NCBI GenBank assembly: GCA_003389325.1
Contig: QQVE01000053.1
Location: forward strand, 225,050-289,049
Direction of reading: 5' to 3'
DNA from: Planctomycetota bacterium
GTDB lineage: Bacteria; Planctomycetota; Planctomycetia; Pirellulales; PALSA-1355
DNA: 64,000 nt
Part shown: one piece after another, positions 1-7,125 of the stretch
How the letters are laid out: every line of letters starts with the position of its first letter
Position numbering within the stretch: position 1 is the first letter of the stretch
Program-made: the position numbers and the translations under genes
The notes under the pieces: generated by a model
What the model was told of the DNA's origin: nothing
What the model saw: only the letters and a program-made list of their open reading frames with translations
Databases searched by the model: none

Positions 1-363
1 CACGATCGGCGTTTGTCCATGGCACTCGACGACGTCGATCTTTTCCGAGCGCAGCGTGCGGGCGATCTGAAACACGCTCTTCAGCGCCTTCCACAGCGAG
101 GGGAACACAGCCAGCGGATGCAAACCCGCCAGGCGTTCGTCCCACGGCTTGAGATTCAAGTCGACGATCTTGGCGCCGATCTCGGCGTACTGCGGACGCA
201 GCGAGCCATGTTGCTTGTCGCGCTCTTCGGAGCGGCTGATGACGATGAACTCGTAGTCGACCACTTCGGGATCGACCGCGCGCGCAAAGTTCATCATCCG
301 GAGATCGGCTCCGGTGATATGAATGTTGGGGAATAAGGTGGCAACGCGTAGTGGCTTGGGCAT
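1..363 (-). CDS. Glycosyltransferase family 4, N-terminal part (cut by window edge)
   Basis: The minus strand is open from an ATG at 363 to the window edge with no stop, giving 121 visible residues. The protein begins MPKPLRVATLFPNIHITGAD and continues with alternating hydrophobic strands and a stretch reading KIDVVECHGQTPIV. This is how the N-terminal Rossmann half of GT-B (GT4) glycosyltransferases looks; the diagnostic C-terminal nucleotide-sugar EX7E region lies outside the window. It follows the oxidoreductase stop by 29 bases on the same strand, so it is probably the next gene of the operon starting at 6924. By context it could glycosylate the cyclitol product; that is inference. No clear Shine-Dalgarno sequence precedes the ATG, so the start is moderately certain. 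Confidence 0.72.
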   Translation of the reverse strand, partial: MPKPLRVATLFPNIHITGADLRMMNFARAVDPEVVDYEFIVISRSEERDKQHGSLRPQYAEIGAKIVDLNLKPWDERLAGLHPLAVFPSLWKALKSVFQIARTLRSEKIDVVECHGQTPIV

Positions 364-392
364 GGGGGGTGCAGCAAAACGCACTTGAAGTG

Positions 393-1346
393 TTATGGAG
401 GTGAATAGTCGACCCGTTCGCTGCGGCGCGAAGCCAGCGCCCTCACGGCCGTATCGACGACGGCCTGAGTGCGCAGGGCATCGCCCAGGTCGCTGAGGAT
501 CGCGCTGCGGTCGCCGGTTTTCGCCGCGTGCAGAAATGCCTCGGCCTCGTCGCCGAACACGTCGGGCTGGTCCTTGCAGTCGCCGTCGCGCAGTTCCAGG
601 TTCCAGCCGTCGAGGCTGATCTGCTTCGTCTTGGTGAACACGTACAGGCCGATCTGCTTGGCCTCGGCGGCGCAGCTCGCATAGAGCATGGCCAGCGTAC
701 CGTTTTCGGCCCGCAGGATGACCGACGTGGCCGCGTCGATGTCTTCGGCAGCCCCGGGCGGAGGCGGTTGCGACATGGCGCTCACTTCGACAATCTCGCC
801 GCAAAAGTGCCGCAGGAGATCGAAGGCATGCGTGCATTGCTCGTTGATCTGTCCGCCCGACAGCTCGCGCTTTCCCCACCAGGGCACGCGGTAGATGGCG
901 CCCACCCAGTGGCAGATCGCGCCGAGCACCTCGGTCTCGGCGGCCAGTTGCTTGGCTCGGCGCACGGAGTTGCGATAGCGGTTCATGTAGCCGACGGCCG
1001 TGATCCCGCCGCCCTGTTGGGCCGCGCGGAAGATCTCTTCGCCGGTGGCCAGCGACAACCCGATCGGCTTTTCCATGAACAGCGCCACGCCCGCTTCCGC
1101 CGCGGCACACTCGGCCGGACCACGGGCAAACGGCGGCGTACAGCAGAATGCCGCGTCGACGTCCGACCAGTCGATCTGATCGCCCTTCTCGACGACCTGT
1201 GCGCCGAACTTGCCGGCCAGCTCGCGAGCCCGCTCCACGTCGGGATCGCACACCAAGCGCACGTCCACCTCGAGCCGCGCGCAGGCCTGGGCATGCTGCT
1301 TGCCCATGCGTCCACATCCTAGAATCGCAATCCGGGGGTTACTCAC
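393..1346 (-). CDS. Gfo/Idh/MocA family NAD(P)-dependent oxidoreductase
   Basis: The 317-residue protein has an N-terminal dinucleotide-binding motif (AILGCGRMGKQHAQ) and the family's EKP motif (LFMEKPIGL), whose lysine is catalytic in inositol and glucose-fructose dehydrogenases. The C-terminal alpha/beta domain carries GGQINEQCTHAFDLLRHF, the usual catalytic H/D helix. Family members oxidise or reduce a hydroxyl or ketone of sugars or cyclitols, and inositol 2-dehydrogenase belongs here. The open frame extends upstream to 2144, but that is read-through antisense of codons. I chose GTG at 1346 because its GTGA overlaps the stop of the preceding gene and GAGGAG lies about 7 bases upstream. 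It could redox-modify the cyclitol ring made by the cyclase at 6924; the exact substrate is unknown. Confidence 0.87.
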   Translation of the reverse strand: MSNPRIAILGCGRMGKQHAQACARLEVDVRLVCDPDVERARELAGKFGAQVVEKGDQIDWSDVDAAFCCTPPFARGPAECAAAEAGVALFMEKPIGLSLATGEEIFRAAQQGGGITAVGYMNRYRNSVRRAKQLAAETEVLGAICHWVGAIYRVPWWGKRELSGGQINEQCTHAFDLLRHFCGEIVEVSAMSQPPPPGAAEDIDAATSVILRAENGTLAMLYASCAAEAKQIGLYVFTKTKQISLDGWNLELRDGDCKDQPDVFGDEAEAFLHAAKTGDRSAILSDLGDALRTQAVVDTAVRALASRRSERVDYSPP

Positions 1347-2542
1347 AGGGCGTTGCTCCTCGACCATCGGTCGGCTAGGCGCTGCGTGACGTGGGCCGCT
1401 TTGCTCGCCGGTGTCAGCGGGTCGAGCGATACGGCCTCGGCGATGTGCGGCTCGCTGGGATCGTCGACTGCGGCCATCACGGCCTTCTCGTGCGCGGCAA
1501 AACGATCCAGCCAGGATCGTACTGATTCTCCGGGTGTCGGCTGTGCCGTGGGAGTTGGGCCGTCCGAGGCGATGCGGCAGGGAAGCTCGCGCACGATCGG
1601 ACCGTCGAGCACGTTGATGACGTGTTCGCCGCCATCGCCGCGCAGGATGGATCCCAACACCGGCGCGACGGACATGTCGTACCAGGGCATGTCGCGCAGC
1701 GCAAGACTCGGCGGCCGTTTGTCCGCGTGGGCGGCAAGCTCGGCCAGAATCTGGCTGCGCAGCCGCGCCAGCGCCTCGGCCCGGCCGGCCACGAGCACTT
1801 CCTGGCCCAGCATCAGGCGAAAGTATTTCAGCGGCAGGGCCCCCACCTCGCGCACCGCGTGTGGTCCAATGCCCCCGATCGAAGTGCCGTCCTGCAGCTT
1901 CGCCAGCCGAGCGAGCAGATCCTCCTCGCCCAACGTGAGGCGGTAGATAAAGCCCCGGTGATTGAGCCCCTGGTAGTGCCAACGGACGTCGTGCGGCTCG
2001 ACGTCCAGCAGCCGGCACGCCTCCCGCACGGTATGCCACGGCAGCTCGCATAGCCCCACGCACTTGGGCCCGATCGCGCGGGCCAGGATCGCCGTGGAGA
2101 CGCTCAGCGGATTGGTGAGATTCAGCATCCAGGCCTGCGGACACGCCCCGCGGAGGCGATTGCCCAGTTCGCGCAGCTCAGGCGCTGCGCGCAGTGCCGC
2201 CTGCAGGCCGGCGGGGCCCAGCGTCTCGTCGGGCGGAATGGAGAACTCGGCGGCCAGGCGTTCGTCGTCGTGGCGGCCTTCCATGCCGCCGTAGCGAATC
2301 TGATGCACGACGACGTCCGCGCCGTCGAGCGCCGCATCGAGCTCGACCTCGAAGCCCACCTTCCAGCCGGACTGACCCAGTTGATGGCCCGCGTAGCCGG
2401 ATAGCAACTCGAGCGCCTGGACCGTGCGTCCTTGCAGCACGAGCTCGCCCGGCGGGATGCGCTGGGCCTTGTCGGCCAACGCGTCGACCAGCGCCGCGGT
2501 GAACGGACTGCTTCCGCCCAGGATGACGATCTTGGCAGACAT
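1343..2542 (-). CDS. Glycoside hydrolase family 4-like NAD-dependent enzyme
   Basis: The 399-residue protein starts with a GH4-type Rossmann motif (KIVILGGSSPFTAAL). It continues with QIRYGGMEGRHDDERLA and ETLGPAGLQAALR, matching the family block with RxGG...R..DE and ET.GxxG. It also has NLTNP, VGLCE and GLNHRGF; in GH4 the Cys of the VGLC block and the His of the NH block bind the catalytic metal. Known GH4 enzymes cleave alpha- or beta-glycosides by transient NAD-dependent oxidation at C3, often on 6-phosphosugars. The residue after the Cys is Glu where MelA-type enzymes have His. It sits 3 bases after the aminotransferase stop and overlaps the next gene by 4 bases, so it is co-expressed. 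In this cluster it may act on a cyclitol or pseudo-glycoside rather than a dietary sugar (inference). Confidence 0.8.
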   Translation of the reverse strand: MSAKIVILGGSSPFTAALVDALADKAQRIPPGELVLQGRTVQALELLSGYAGHQLGQSGWKVGFEVELDAALDGADVVVHQIRYGGMEGRHDDERLAAEFSIPPDETLGPAGLQAALRAAPELRELGNRLRGACPQAWMLNLTNPLSVSTAILARAIGPKCVGLCELPWHTVREACRLLDVEPHDVRWHYQGLNHRGFIYRLTLGEEDLLARLAKLQDGTSIGGIGPHAVREVGALPLKYFRLMLGQEVLVAGRAEALARLRSQILAELAAHADKRPPSLALRDMPWYDMSVAPVLGSILRGDGGEHVINVLDGPIVRELPCRIASDGPTPTAQPTPGESVRSWLDRFAAHEKAVMAAVDDPSEPHIAEAVSLDPLTPASKAAHVTQRLADRWSRSNAL

Positions 2543-2545
2543 CGC

Positions 2546-3652
2546 TCAGGCAGTCCCTTCGAAGAACGAGCGTACGGTAGTCGCTACGTAGTCGATTTCG
2601 TCTTCGCCCATGTCGGGGCGAATCGGCAAACACAACAATTCGTTACACAGCGCCTCGGCCACCGGGAACTGGCCCGGCTTCCAGCATCCGGCAAAGGCCT
2701 CCTGCAGGTGGATCGGCTGCGGATACCGGGTTACGGCGTCGACCCCGCGTTCTTTCAAGTATGTCAGCAGCTCGTCGCGCCGTGGCGTGCGCACCTGAAA
2801 GAGGTGATACACGTGCTCTTCGTCGGGGCTGGTGCTCTGGCATCCCAGCGGCAAATCGGCCAGCCGCTCGCGGTAGGCGGCTGCCACTTGCCGCCGCTGT
2901 GCGTTCCAGGCGTCGAGTCTCGGCAGCTTGGCCGAAAGCACCCGGGCCTGAATCGCATCGAGCTTGGTGTTGCCGCCGAGAATCACGTGGTTGTTCTGGC
3001 CCTCCTGCCCCAGCGAGCGGGCCTTTTGGCAGAATTGGTCGACGGCTTCGTCGCTGGTGACTAGCATACCCGCGTCGCCCGCGGCGGCCAGATTCTTGCT
3101 GGGGTGGAAGCTGAAGCAGCCGGCCTGTCCGAAGCTGCCCACGCGCTTGCCGTCGACCTTGGCCCCGTGGGCCTGGGCAGCATCCTCGACGACGAGCAAC
3201 GACGCTGACTGGGCGATGCGCATGATCTCGCCCATCGGGCAGGGTTTGCCGTACAGGTGCACGGGCAAGAGGGCCTTGGTGCGCTGGGTGATGGCGGCCG
3301 GCAGTTGCTTGACGTCCAACAGAAACGATTGCTCGTCGGCGTCGACCAACACCGGCGTGGCTCCGGCCAGGCGGATGGCGGCCACCGTGGCATTGAACGT
3401 GTTGGCCGCCGTGATCACTTCGTCGCCGGGCCCAATGCCCAGGGCCGCCAGCGCCAGCACGAGGGCGTCGGTTCCGCTGTTGACGCCCTTTGCGAAGCGG
3501 GTTCCCACGTAACCGGCAAACGCCTGCTCGAAGTCCGAGACTTCGGCCGACAGGATGTAGCGGCCCGCGACGAGCATTTGCCGCACGTCGTCGACCACCG
3601 CGTCGAGTTGGTCGCCGAACTGATCCGGATAGTTGTATCGCGCGATCTTCAT
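2546..3652 (-). CDS. DegT/DnrJ/EryC1/StrS family PLP aminotransferase
   Basis: The 368-residue protein has the fold-type I features of sugar aminotransferases: GVNSGTDALVLALAALGIG near residue 60, the DAAQAHGA segment with the PLP-contacting Asp, and the Schiff-base lysine in SFHPSKNLAAAGDAG. The C-terminus has the expected VYHLFQVR and TRYPQPIHLQEAF segments. Family members transaminate keto-sugars and, in aminocyclitol antibiotics, keto-cyclitols, usually with glutamate or glutamine. An ATG at 3667 is possible, but ATG at 3652 forms a four-base ATGA overlap with the ROK stop and has GGAAG about 9 bases upstream, so I use it. This gene is the main reason to expect an amino group on the product of the cluster. 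Confidence 0.9.
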   Translation of the reverse strand: MKIARYNYPDQFGDQLDAVVDDVRQMLVAGRYILSAEVSDFEQAFAGYVGTRFAKGVNSGTDALVLALAALGIGPGDEVITAANTFNATVAAIRLAGATPVLVDADEQSFLLDVKQLPAAITQRTKALLPVHLYGKPCPMGEIMRIAQSASLLVVEDAAQAHGAKVDGKRVGSFGQAGCFSFHPSKNLAAAGDAGMLVTSDEAVDQFCQKARSLGQEGQNNHVILGGNTKLDAIQARVLSAKLPRLDAWNAQRRQVAAAYRERLADLPLGCQSTSPDEEHVYHLFQVRTPRRDELLTYLKERGVDAVTRYPQPIHLQEAFAGCWKPGQFPVAEALCNELLCLPIRPDMGEDEIDYVATTVRSFFEGTA

Positions 3653-4671
3653 GATGGTTGCTTCCAATTGTCGTAGGCGGCCCGGCCGGCGCCGATCAGG
3701 GCCGCATGGCTGCCGGTCGTTCCCAGCTCAATCATCTTGTCCCAGTCTTGGCCCAGGTTCCAGCAGCTATCGTCACAGAGTTGCGCAAGCAGGCTCCGGT
3801 AGCCCTCGCCCAGGGCCAAGGCAAACCCGCCGATCATCACAAAGCGCTCGATCCCGATCGCCGTGTGAATGCTGGCCAACACCCGGGCGAGATAGGCCGT
3901 GACGCCGGCCACGTGCCTGGTGACCCAGGCGTCGTTGGCGTGAAAGGCGGCCACGATCGCCTCGTTGGTGATTTGCTCGGCCCCGCTGGCGTTGACGGCC
4001 AGATTCGAGTTCTCAAAGCCTGCAGGATCCTCGGCGACCGCCCGCTTGAGGGCAGCTAACGTTCCGCGGCCCGAGGCGATGCCGCCCAGATGCCCGCGCC
4101 CGCCGCAATCGCAGGGTAGGGCATCGGGCGCGGGATCGACGACGATATGGCCGATCTCGCCCCCGCGCCCACCGGGCCCGACCATCGGCCGGCCGTGAAT
4201 GAAGACCTTGTTGCCGATGCCGGAGCTGACGGTCGTGATACAAAAGCTCTCGTCAGGGGCGTTCAAGTGGTAGTAGCCCGCGGCCGTCACATCGTTCATC
4301 AGCACGACCTGCGTCTCGGGCCAACGCTTGGAGAGTTGGCGGCCGATGGGGCGCGGCGGGCCGACTTGCCGACCGAAGATCGTGGGTACCGAGAGCACGT
4401 TGCCGGCCGGATCGATCGGGCCGGGAAAGGCCAGGCCCACGAGCTGAGGCAGTTTGCCGCCGGCCAGCTCGCGGGCCATTTCCTCGAGCTCCACAAACAG
4501 CTTCGCCTGCAGCTCGTCAGCCGAAGCGCCGGCGTGGGCATGCAGGTTAGGCGTGTGGCGGTGAGCCGATGCCGTGATCGATTGCGTAGCTGGATCGTAG
4601 CACCCGCCGCGGATTGAAGTGCCGCCGACGTCAAACGCCACACAATGTTCTGGCTCTCGACTTTCACTCAT
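3649..4671 (-). CDS. ROK family sugar or cyclitol kinase
   Basis: The 340-residue protein has the ROK phosphate-1 motif (VAFDVGGTSIRGG), a second acidic motif (VVLMNDVTAAGYYHLN, containing the catalytic Asp) and the GEIGHIVVD segment. The zinc motif of ROK proteins, CxCGxxGC, reads CDCGGRGH here, so the third cysteine is replaced by histidine. No N-terminal helix-turn-helix is present, so it is a kinase rather than a NagC-type repressor. ROK enzymes phosphorylate glucose, fructose, N-acetylmannosamine and related sugars. C7-cyclitol kinases of acarbose and validamycin biosynthesis are glucokinase-like, which fits the neighbouring cyclase; that role is inference. The ATG at 4671 lies 9 bases after the Nudix stop. 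Confidence 0.87.
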   Translation of the reverse strand: MSESREPEHCVAFDVGGTSIRGGCYDPATQSITASAHRHTPNLHAHAGASADELQAKLFVELEEMARELAGGKLPQLVGLAFPGPIDPAGNVLSVPTIFGRQVGPPRPIGRQLSKRWPETQVVLMNDVTAAGYYHLNAPDESFCITTVSSGIGNKVFIHGRPMVGPGGRGGEIGHIVVDPAPDALPCDCGGRGHLGGIASGRGTLAALKRAVAEDPAGFENSNLAVNASGAEQITNEAIVAAFHANDAWVTRHVAGVTAYLARVLASIHTAIGIERFVMIGGFALALGEGYRSLLAQLCDDSCWNLGQDWDKMIELGTTGSHAALIGAGRAAYDNWKQPS

Positions 4672-4680
4672 ACGTTCTGA

Positions 4681-5271
4681 CTAGCGAGGCCGATGCGGCA
4701 GGAATCGATGGCCGCCGTGTTCGCGTCCGGCGTCGTCCAGCAGCACCATGAGCAGGGGCGTGAGCGAGAGCCCGTCGACGATGCCGTTTTGTTGAATCAT
4801 TTCGATCAGCTCGGCACGCGAGAACCAGCGGACGTCGTGGACCTCGGTGCGGTCGAAGTCCCCGCCGGTATCCTGGGGATCGTCGGCCAGGAACAGCTTG
4901 AACTGCTGGTTGCCACAGCCATACGAAGGAAAGTAGTCGACGATCGGCACGAGCCTTTCGGTGCGGTAGCCGGTCTCCTCGACCATTTCGCGGTGGGCGG
5001 CCTGCTCGGCCGTTTCGCCCGGGCCGATGCCTCCGGAGGGAATGGCCCAGACCCACTGCCCGACGATGAAGCGGTACTGGCGAATCAGCAGAAAGGCGTC
5101 GCCGCGGCGGACCACGATGCCGACCGAGGGGGCGGGGAAATCGATGGTGTAGTACGTGAGCGTCTCGCCGTCGGGACGCGTGACGGCCTGCTCGCGCACG
5201 GCGAACCAGGGATTCTCGGTCAGCGTGCCGACGACTTCGGCTCGCCAAGTGCAATCGCGCTCGATGGACAC
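4681..5271 (-). CDS. Nudix hydrolase
   Basis: The 196-residue protein contains a complete Nudix box beginning at GGIGPGETAEQAAHREMVEE, with the spacing G-x5-E-x7-REuxEExGu and its metal-binding glutamates. The layout (tandem strands before the box, PSYGCGNQQFKLFLA after it) resembles ADP-ribose or nucleotide-sugar pyrophosphatases. Those enzymes split a diphosphate linkage such as NDP-sugar to sugar phosphate plus NMP. The start is GTG at 5271, 11 bases after the cupin stop; there is no better ATG. Nudix enzymes are not a standard part of known cyclitol clusters, so it may be a housekeeping rider or may process a nucleotide-activated intermediate. Confidence 0.88.
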   Translation of the reverse strand: MSIERDCTWRAEVVGTLTENPWFAVREQAVTRPDGETLTYYTIDFPAPSVGIVVRRGDAFLLIRQYRFIVGQWVWAIPSGGIGPGETAEQAAHREMVEETGYRTERLVPIVDYFPSYGCGNQQFKLFLADDPQDTGGDFDRTEVHDVRWFSRAELIEMIQQNGIVDGLSLTPLLMVLLDDAGREHGGHRFLPHRPR

Positions 5272-5282
5272 TAGGGCTCTTT

Positions 5283-5672
5283 CTATGATTCAGGATCTGC
5301 GGACGACTCGGGCACGACGGGAACTTCGACCACGATCAGCCGCAGATCCACCTGGCCGATGTTCTTCAAGCCGTGCGTGCCGCCGGGACGATTGACGATC
5401 ACGTCGCCGGCGGTGACTTTGAACTCTTCTCCGTCGACGTGCATCCGCCCCACACCTTCGAGCACGATGTAGATCTCTTCATTGTCCATCGTGTGCGTGT
5501 GAATGCCGATATCGGCCCCCACCGGCACGATCGAGGCGTCGATAAAGTTGGCCGCGCTGCCGCGAGCCCGCTCCGTCAAGCGGCGAAACAAGATCGGGGC
5601 GCTGCCGTCGTGGGCAACCACGCTCTCGAAGTCGAGCGATGCGTAGCGAAAGTAACCGGCCACTGGCGGCAT
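5283..5672 (-). CDS. Small cupin-domain protein
   Basis: The 129-residue single-domain protein carries both cupin motifs: GIHTHTMDNEEIYIVLEG (G-x5-H-x-H-x3-4-E-x6-G type) and a second motif with DVIVNRPGGTHGLKN ending in the metal-binding His. These residues bind Fe, Mn or Zn in isomerases, dioxygenases and epimerases; many small cupins have no known reaction. It lies between the cyclase (55-base gap) and the Nudix gene (11-base gap) on the same strand. A role in epimerising or isomerising the cyclase product is attractive, since known C7-cyclitol pathways need an epimerase, but the sequence does not prove it. Confidence 0.82.
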   Translation of the reverse strand: MPPVAGYFRYASLDFESVVAHDGSAPILFRRLTERARGSAANFIDASIVPVGADIGIHTHTMDNEEIYIVLEGVGRMHVDGEEFKVTAGDVIVNRPGGTHGLKNIGQVDLRLIVVEVPVVPESSADPES

Positions 5673-5727
5673 CGTGTGCTCTCACTTCCCGGATCGACCG
5701 GCGCGTTGTCTCAGGCAGTGCTTCTCT

Positions 5728-6924
5728 CTAAATCGCGCGGACGACGGCCGCGAGATTCGACAGGGCGTCGCGAATGAGGCTGTCGCTGAGGTCGTCTGCC
5801 CGGCGCACAAACGCCGCCGAGCCGACCCCCATGGGAATGACAAGGTTCGGCCTTCCTCCCCGATGCCGGGCCGCTTCCTGTATCGAGCGCAGGCACGCCT
5901 CGACGCTGATCAGGGGTGAACTGACGGGTAGCTCCAGATCGTGCAGCAAGTTGACGATCGACTCGAAGGCTTCCGCCGACAACGTGCCCAACTCGCGGGC
6001 GATCGCGGCGCTGATGGCCATGTCCAGCGCCACCGCATGCCCGTGCGGAGTGCGGTATTCCGAAAGCGCTTCCAGGTGCGGGCTGAACGTGTGGCCGAAA
6101 TCGACCAGCCGTTCATAGGTCCGGTCTTCATAGATGTTGGCTTGCAGTTCGTACAGCATCAACTCGCACGAGCGCCAGATGATGCGCCAGGCGGAGTCGC
6201 GCGGTGCGGCGAAGCCTGTGTCCAGCAATTGCGTGCCGTTGGCTACGATTTCGTCGTACAGCTCGCGATCACAAATGATCGCCATCTTGACGATCTCGGC
6301 GAAGCCGGCGCTCAATTGGGCCCGCGCCATCGACTGCAGGTACGTTGGATCGATCAGCACTTCCTCGGGCGGATAGAAACAGCCGAGGAAGTTTTTCTTG
6401 TCGCAGAAGTTAACCCCCCCCTTGATGCCGATCCCCGCGTCGACCTGACCGGTGAGCGTGGTGGGCACGCGAAAGTGGCTGATGCCGCGGCGAATCAGCG
6501 AAGCCGACAGCGTTACCACGTCGCTGCACACTCCGCCGCCGAAGGAGACCAACGCGTCGTTGCGGCCCAGCCGCCGATCGGCCGCAACGCGGCAAACCTC
6601 GAGCACGGTCTCGGGCGACTTCGAAGCTTCGGTGCACGGCACAACCAGCACTTCGGCGTCGAGTTCCCAGGACGTAAGGGCGTTGCGCAGCCGAGCGCCG
6701 AAAATGCGGTCGACCGTGGGCGTCGTCACTACCAGTGACTTGCAGTCGGCAAGCGCCCGAGCCAGGAAAAAGGAGTTGACGCCCAACAAGTCTTCGATGA
6801 TACAGACGTCGTAGCTGGGAAGCACCGACTCGCAGACGACGCGGCACGCCTGGTCGGAGTCGCTGGCCGCCGCGTTGGGGGGCGGCGGGGTCGTGAGCGG
6901 TTGCGCAGCGCGGGCCGTGATCAA
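5728..6924 (-). CDS. Sugar phosphate cyclase of the 3-dehydroquinate synthase superfamily (EEVS/DDGS-like)
   Basis: The 398-residue protein has the superfamily's NAD-binding VSFGGGVCSDVVTLSAS, a VPTTLTGQVDAGIGIKGGVN block and SAGFAEIVKMAII. The metal and active-site block reads DFGHTFSPHLE. True 3-dehydroquinate synthases normally read NFGHTFGHAIE and SVGGKT; DFGHTFSP and DAGxGIK are typical of enzymes that cyclise sedoheptulose 7-phosphate, such as 2-epi-5-epi-valiolone or desmethyl-4-deoxygadusol synthase. It is the first gene of a tight minus-strand operon. The open frame has an ATG at 6987 without a binding site. I prefer TTG at 6924 because GGAGG lies exactly 6 bases upstream and the residues before it look non-conserved. 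Which C7-cyclitol it makes cannot be read by eye. Confidence 0.83.
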   Translation of the reverse strand: MITARAAQPLTTPPPPNAAASDSDQACRVVCESVLPSYDVCIIEDLLGVNSFFLARALADCKSLVVTTPTVDRIFGARLRNALTSWELDAEVLVVPCTEASKSPETVLEVCRVAADRRLGRNDALVSFGGGVCSDVVTLSASLIRRGISHFRVPTTLTGQVDAGIGIKGGVNFCDKKNFLGCFYPPEEVLIDPTYLQSMARAQLSAGFAEIVKMAIICDRELYDEIVANGTQLLDTGFAAPRDSAWRIIWRSCELMLYELQANIYEDRTYERLVDFGHTFSPHLEALSEYRTPHGHAVALDMAISAAIARELGTLSAEAFESIVNLLHDLELPVSSPLISVEACLRSIQEAARHRGGRPNLVIPMGVGSAAFVRRADDLSDSLIRDALSNLAAVVRAI

Positions 6925-6930
6925 GAAACC

Positions 6931-6937
6931 CCTCCTT
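6931..6937 (-). promoter_or_regulatory. Strong Shine-Dalgarno that fixes a TTG start
   Basis: The minus strand reads AAGGAGG from 6937 to 6931, followed by a 6-base spacer and TTG at 6924. It is the best ribosome binding site in this operon and is the reason for placing the cyclase start at a TTG instead of the upstream ATG at 6987. Confidence 0.6.
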
Positions 6938-7011
6938 CCTGCCAGGCAATTTACCCCTAAATGCCCGGGCGCAGATCTGATTCTCATCCGCTACGCGCAG
7001 CCGGTCAACAG

Positions 7012-7040
7012 ATTATCAGAGCTTTTCTCAGATTTGTTGA
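7012..7040 (-). promoter_or_regulatory. Candidate sigma-70-type promoter of the cyclitol operon
   Basis: On the minus strand TCAACA (7040-7035) and GATAAT (7017-7012) are separated by exactly 17 bases; each matches the sigma-70 consensus in 4 or 5 of 6 positions. The stretch is visibly AT-richer than its surroundings. A transcript from here would start near 7004 and leave a leader of about 80 bases before the TTG at 6924. No transcription data support it. Confidence 0.4.
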
Positions 7041-7125
7041 AAGTGCTGTTGCTGACGGCGTGATAGGCGCGCACCGGTGCGTGCAATGAGAATGCAATCG
7101 CTTGGAAATCGCCGATGCCAGTTCG

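Noticed and set aside
1347..2144. Upstream extension of the Gfo/Idh/MocA frame to 2144
   Set aside because: It runs through the GH4-like gene in another frame and has low-complexity Arg/Ala-rich sequence; GTG 1346 with its overlap and binding site is the real start.
5728..6924. Housekeeping aroB (3-dehydroquinate synthase)
   Set aside because: The key motifs differ (DFGHTFSP, DAGIGIK) and the neighbours are cyclitol-type enzymes rather than shikimate genes; not fully excluded.
7066..7090. GC-rich hairpin around GCGCACCGGTGCG as terminator of the PhnD-like gene
   Set aside because: No T-run follows on the minus strand, and the palindrome is short.
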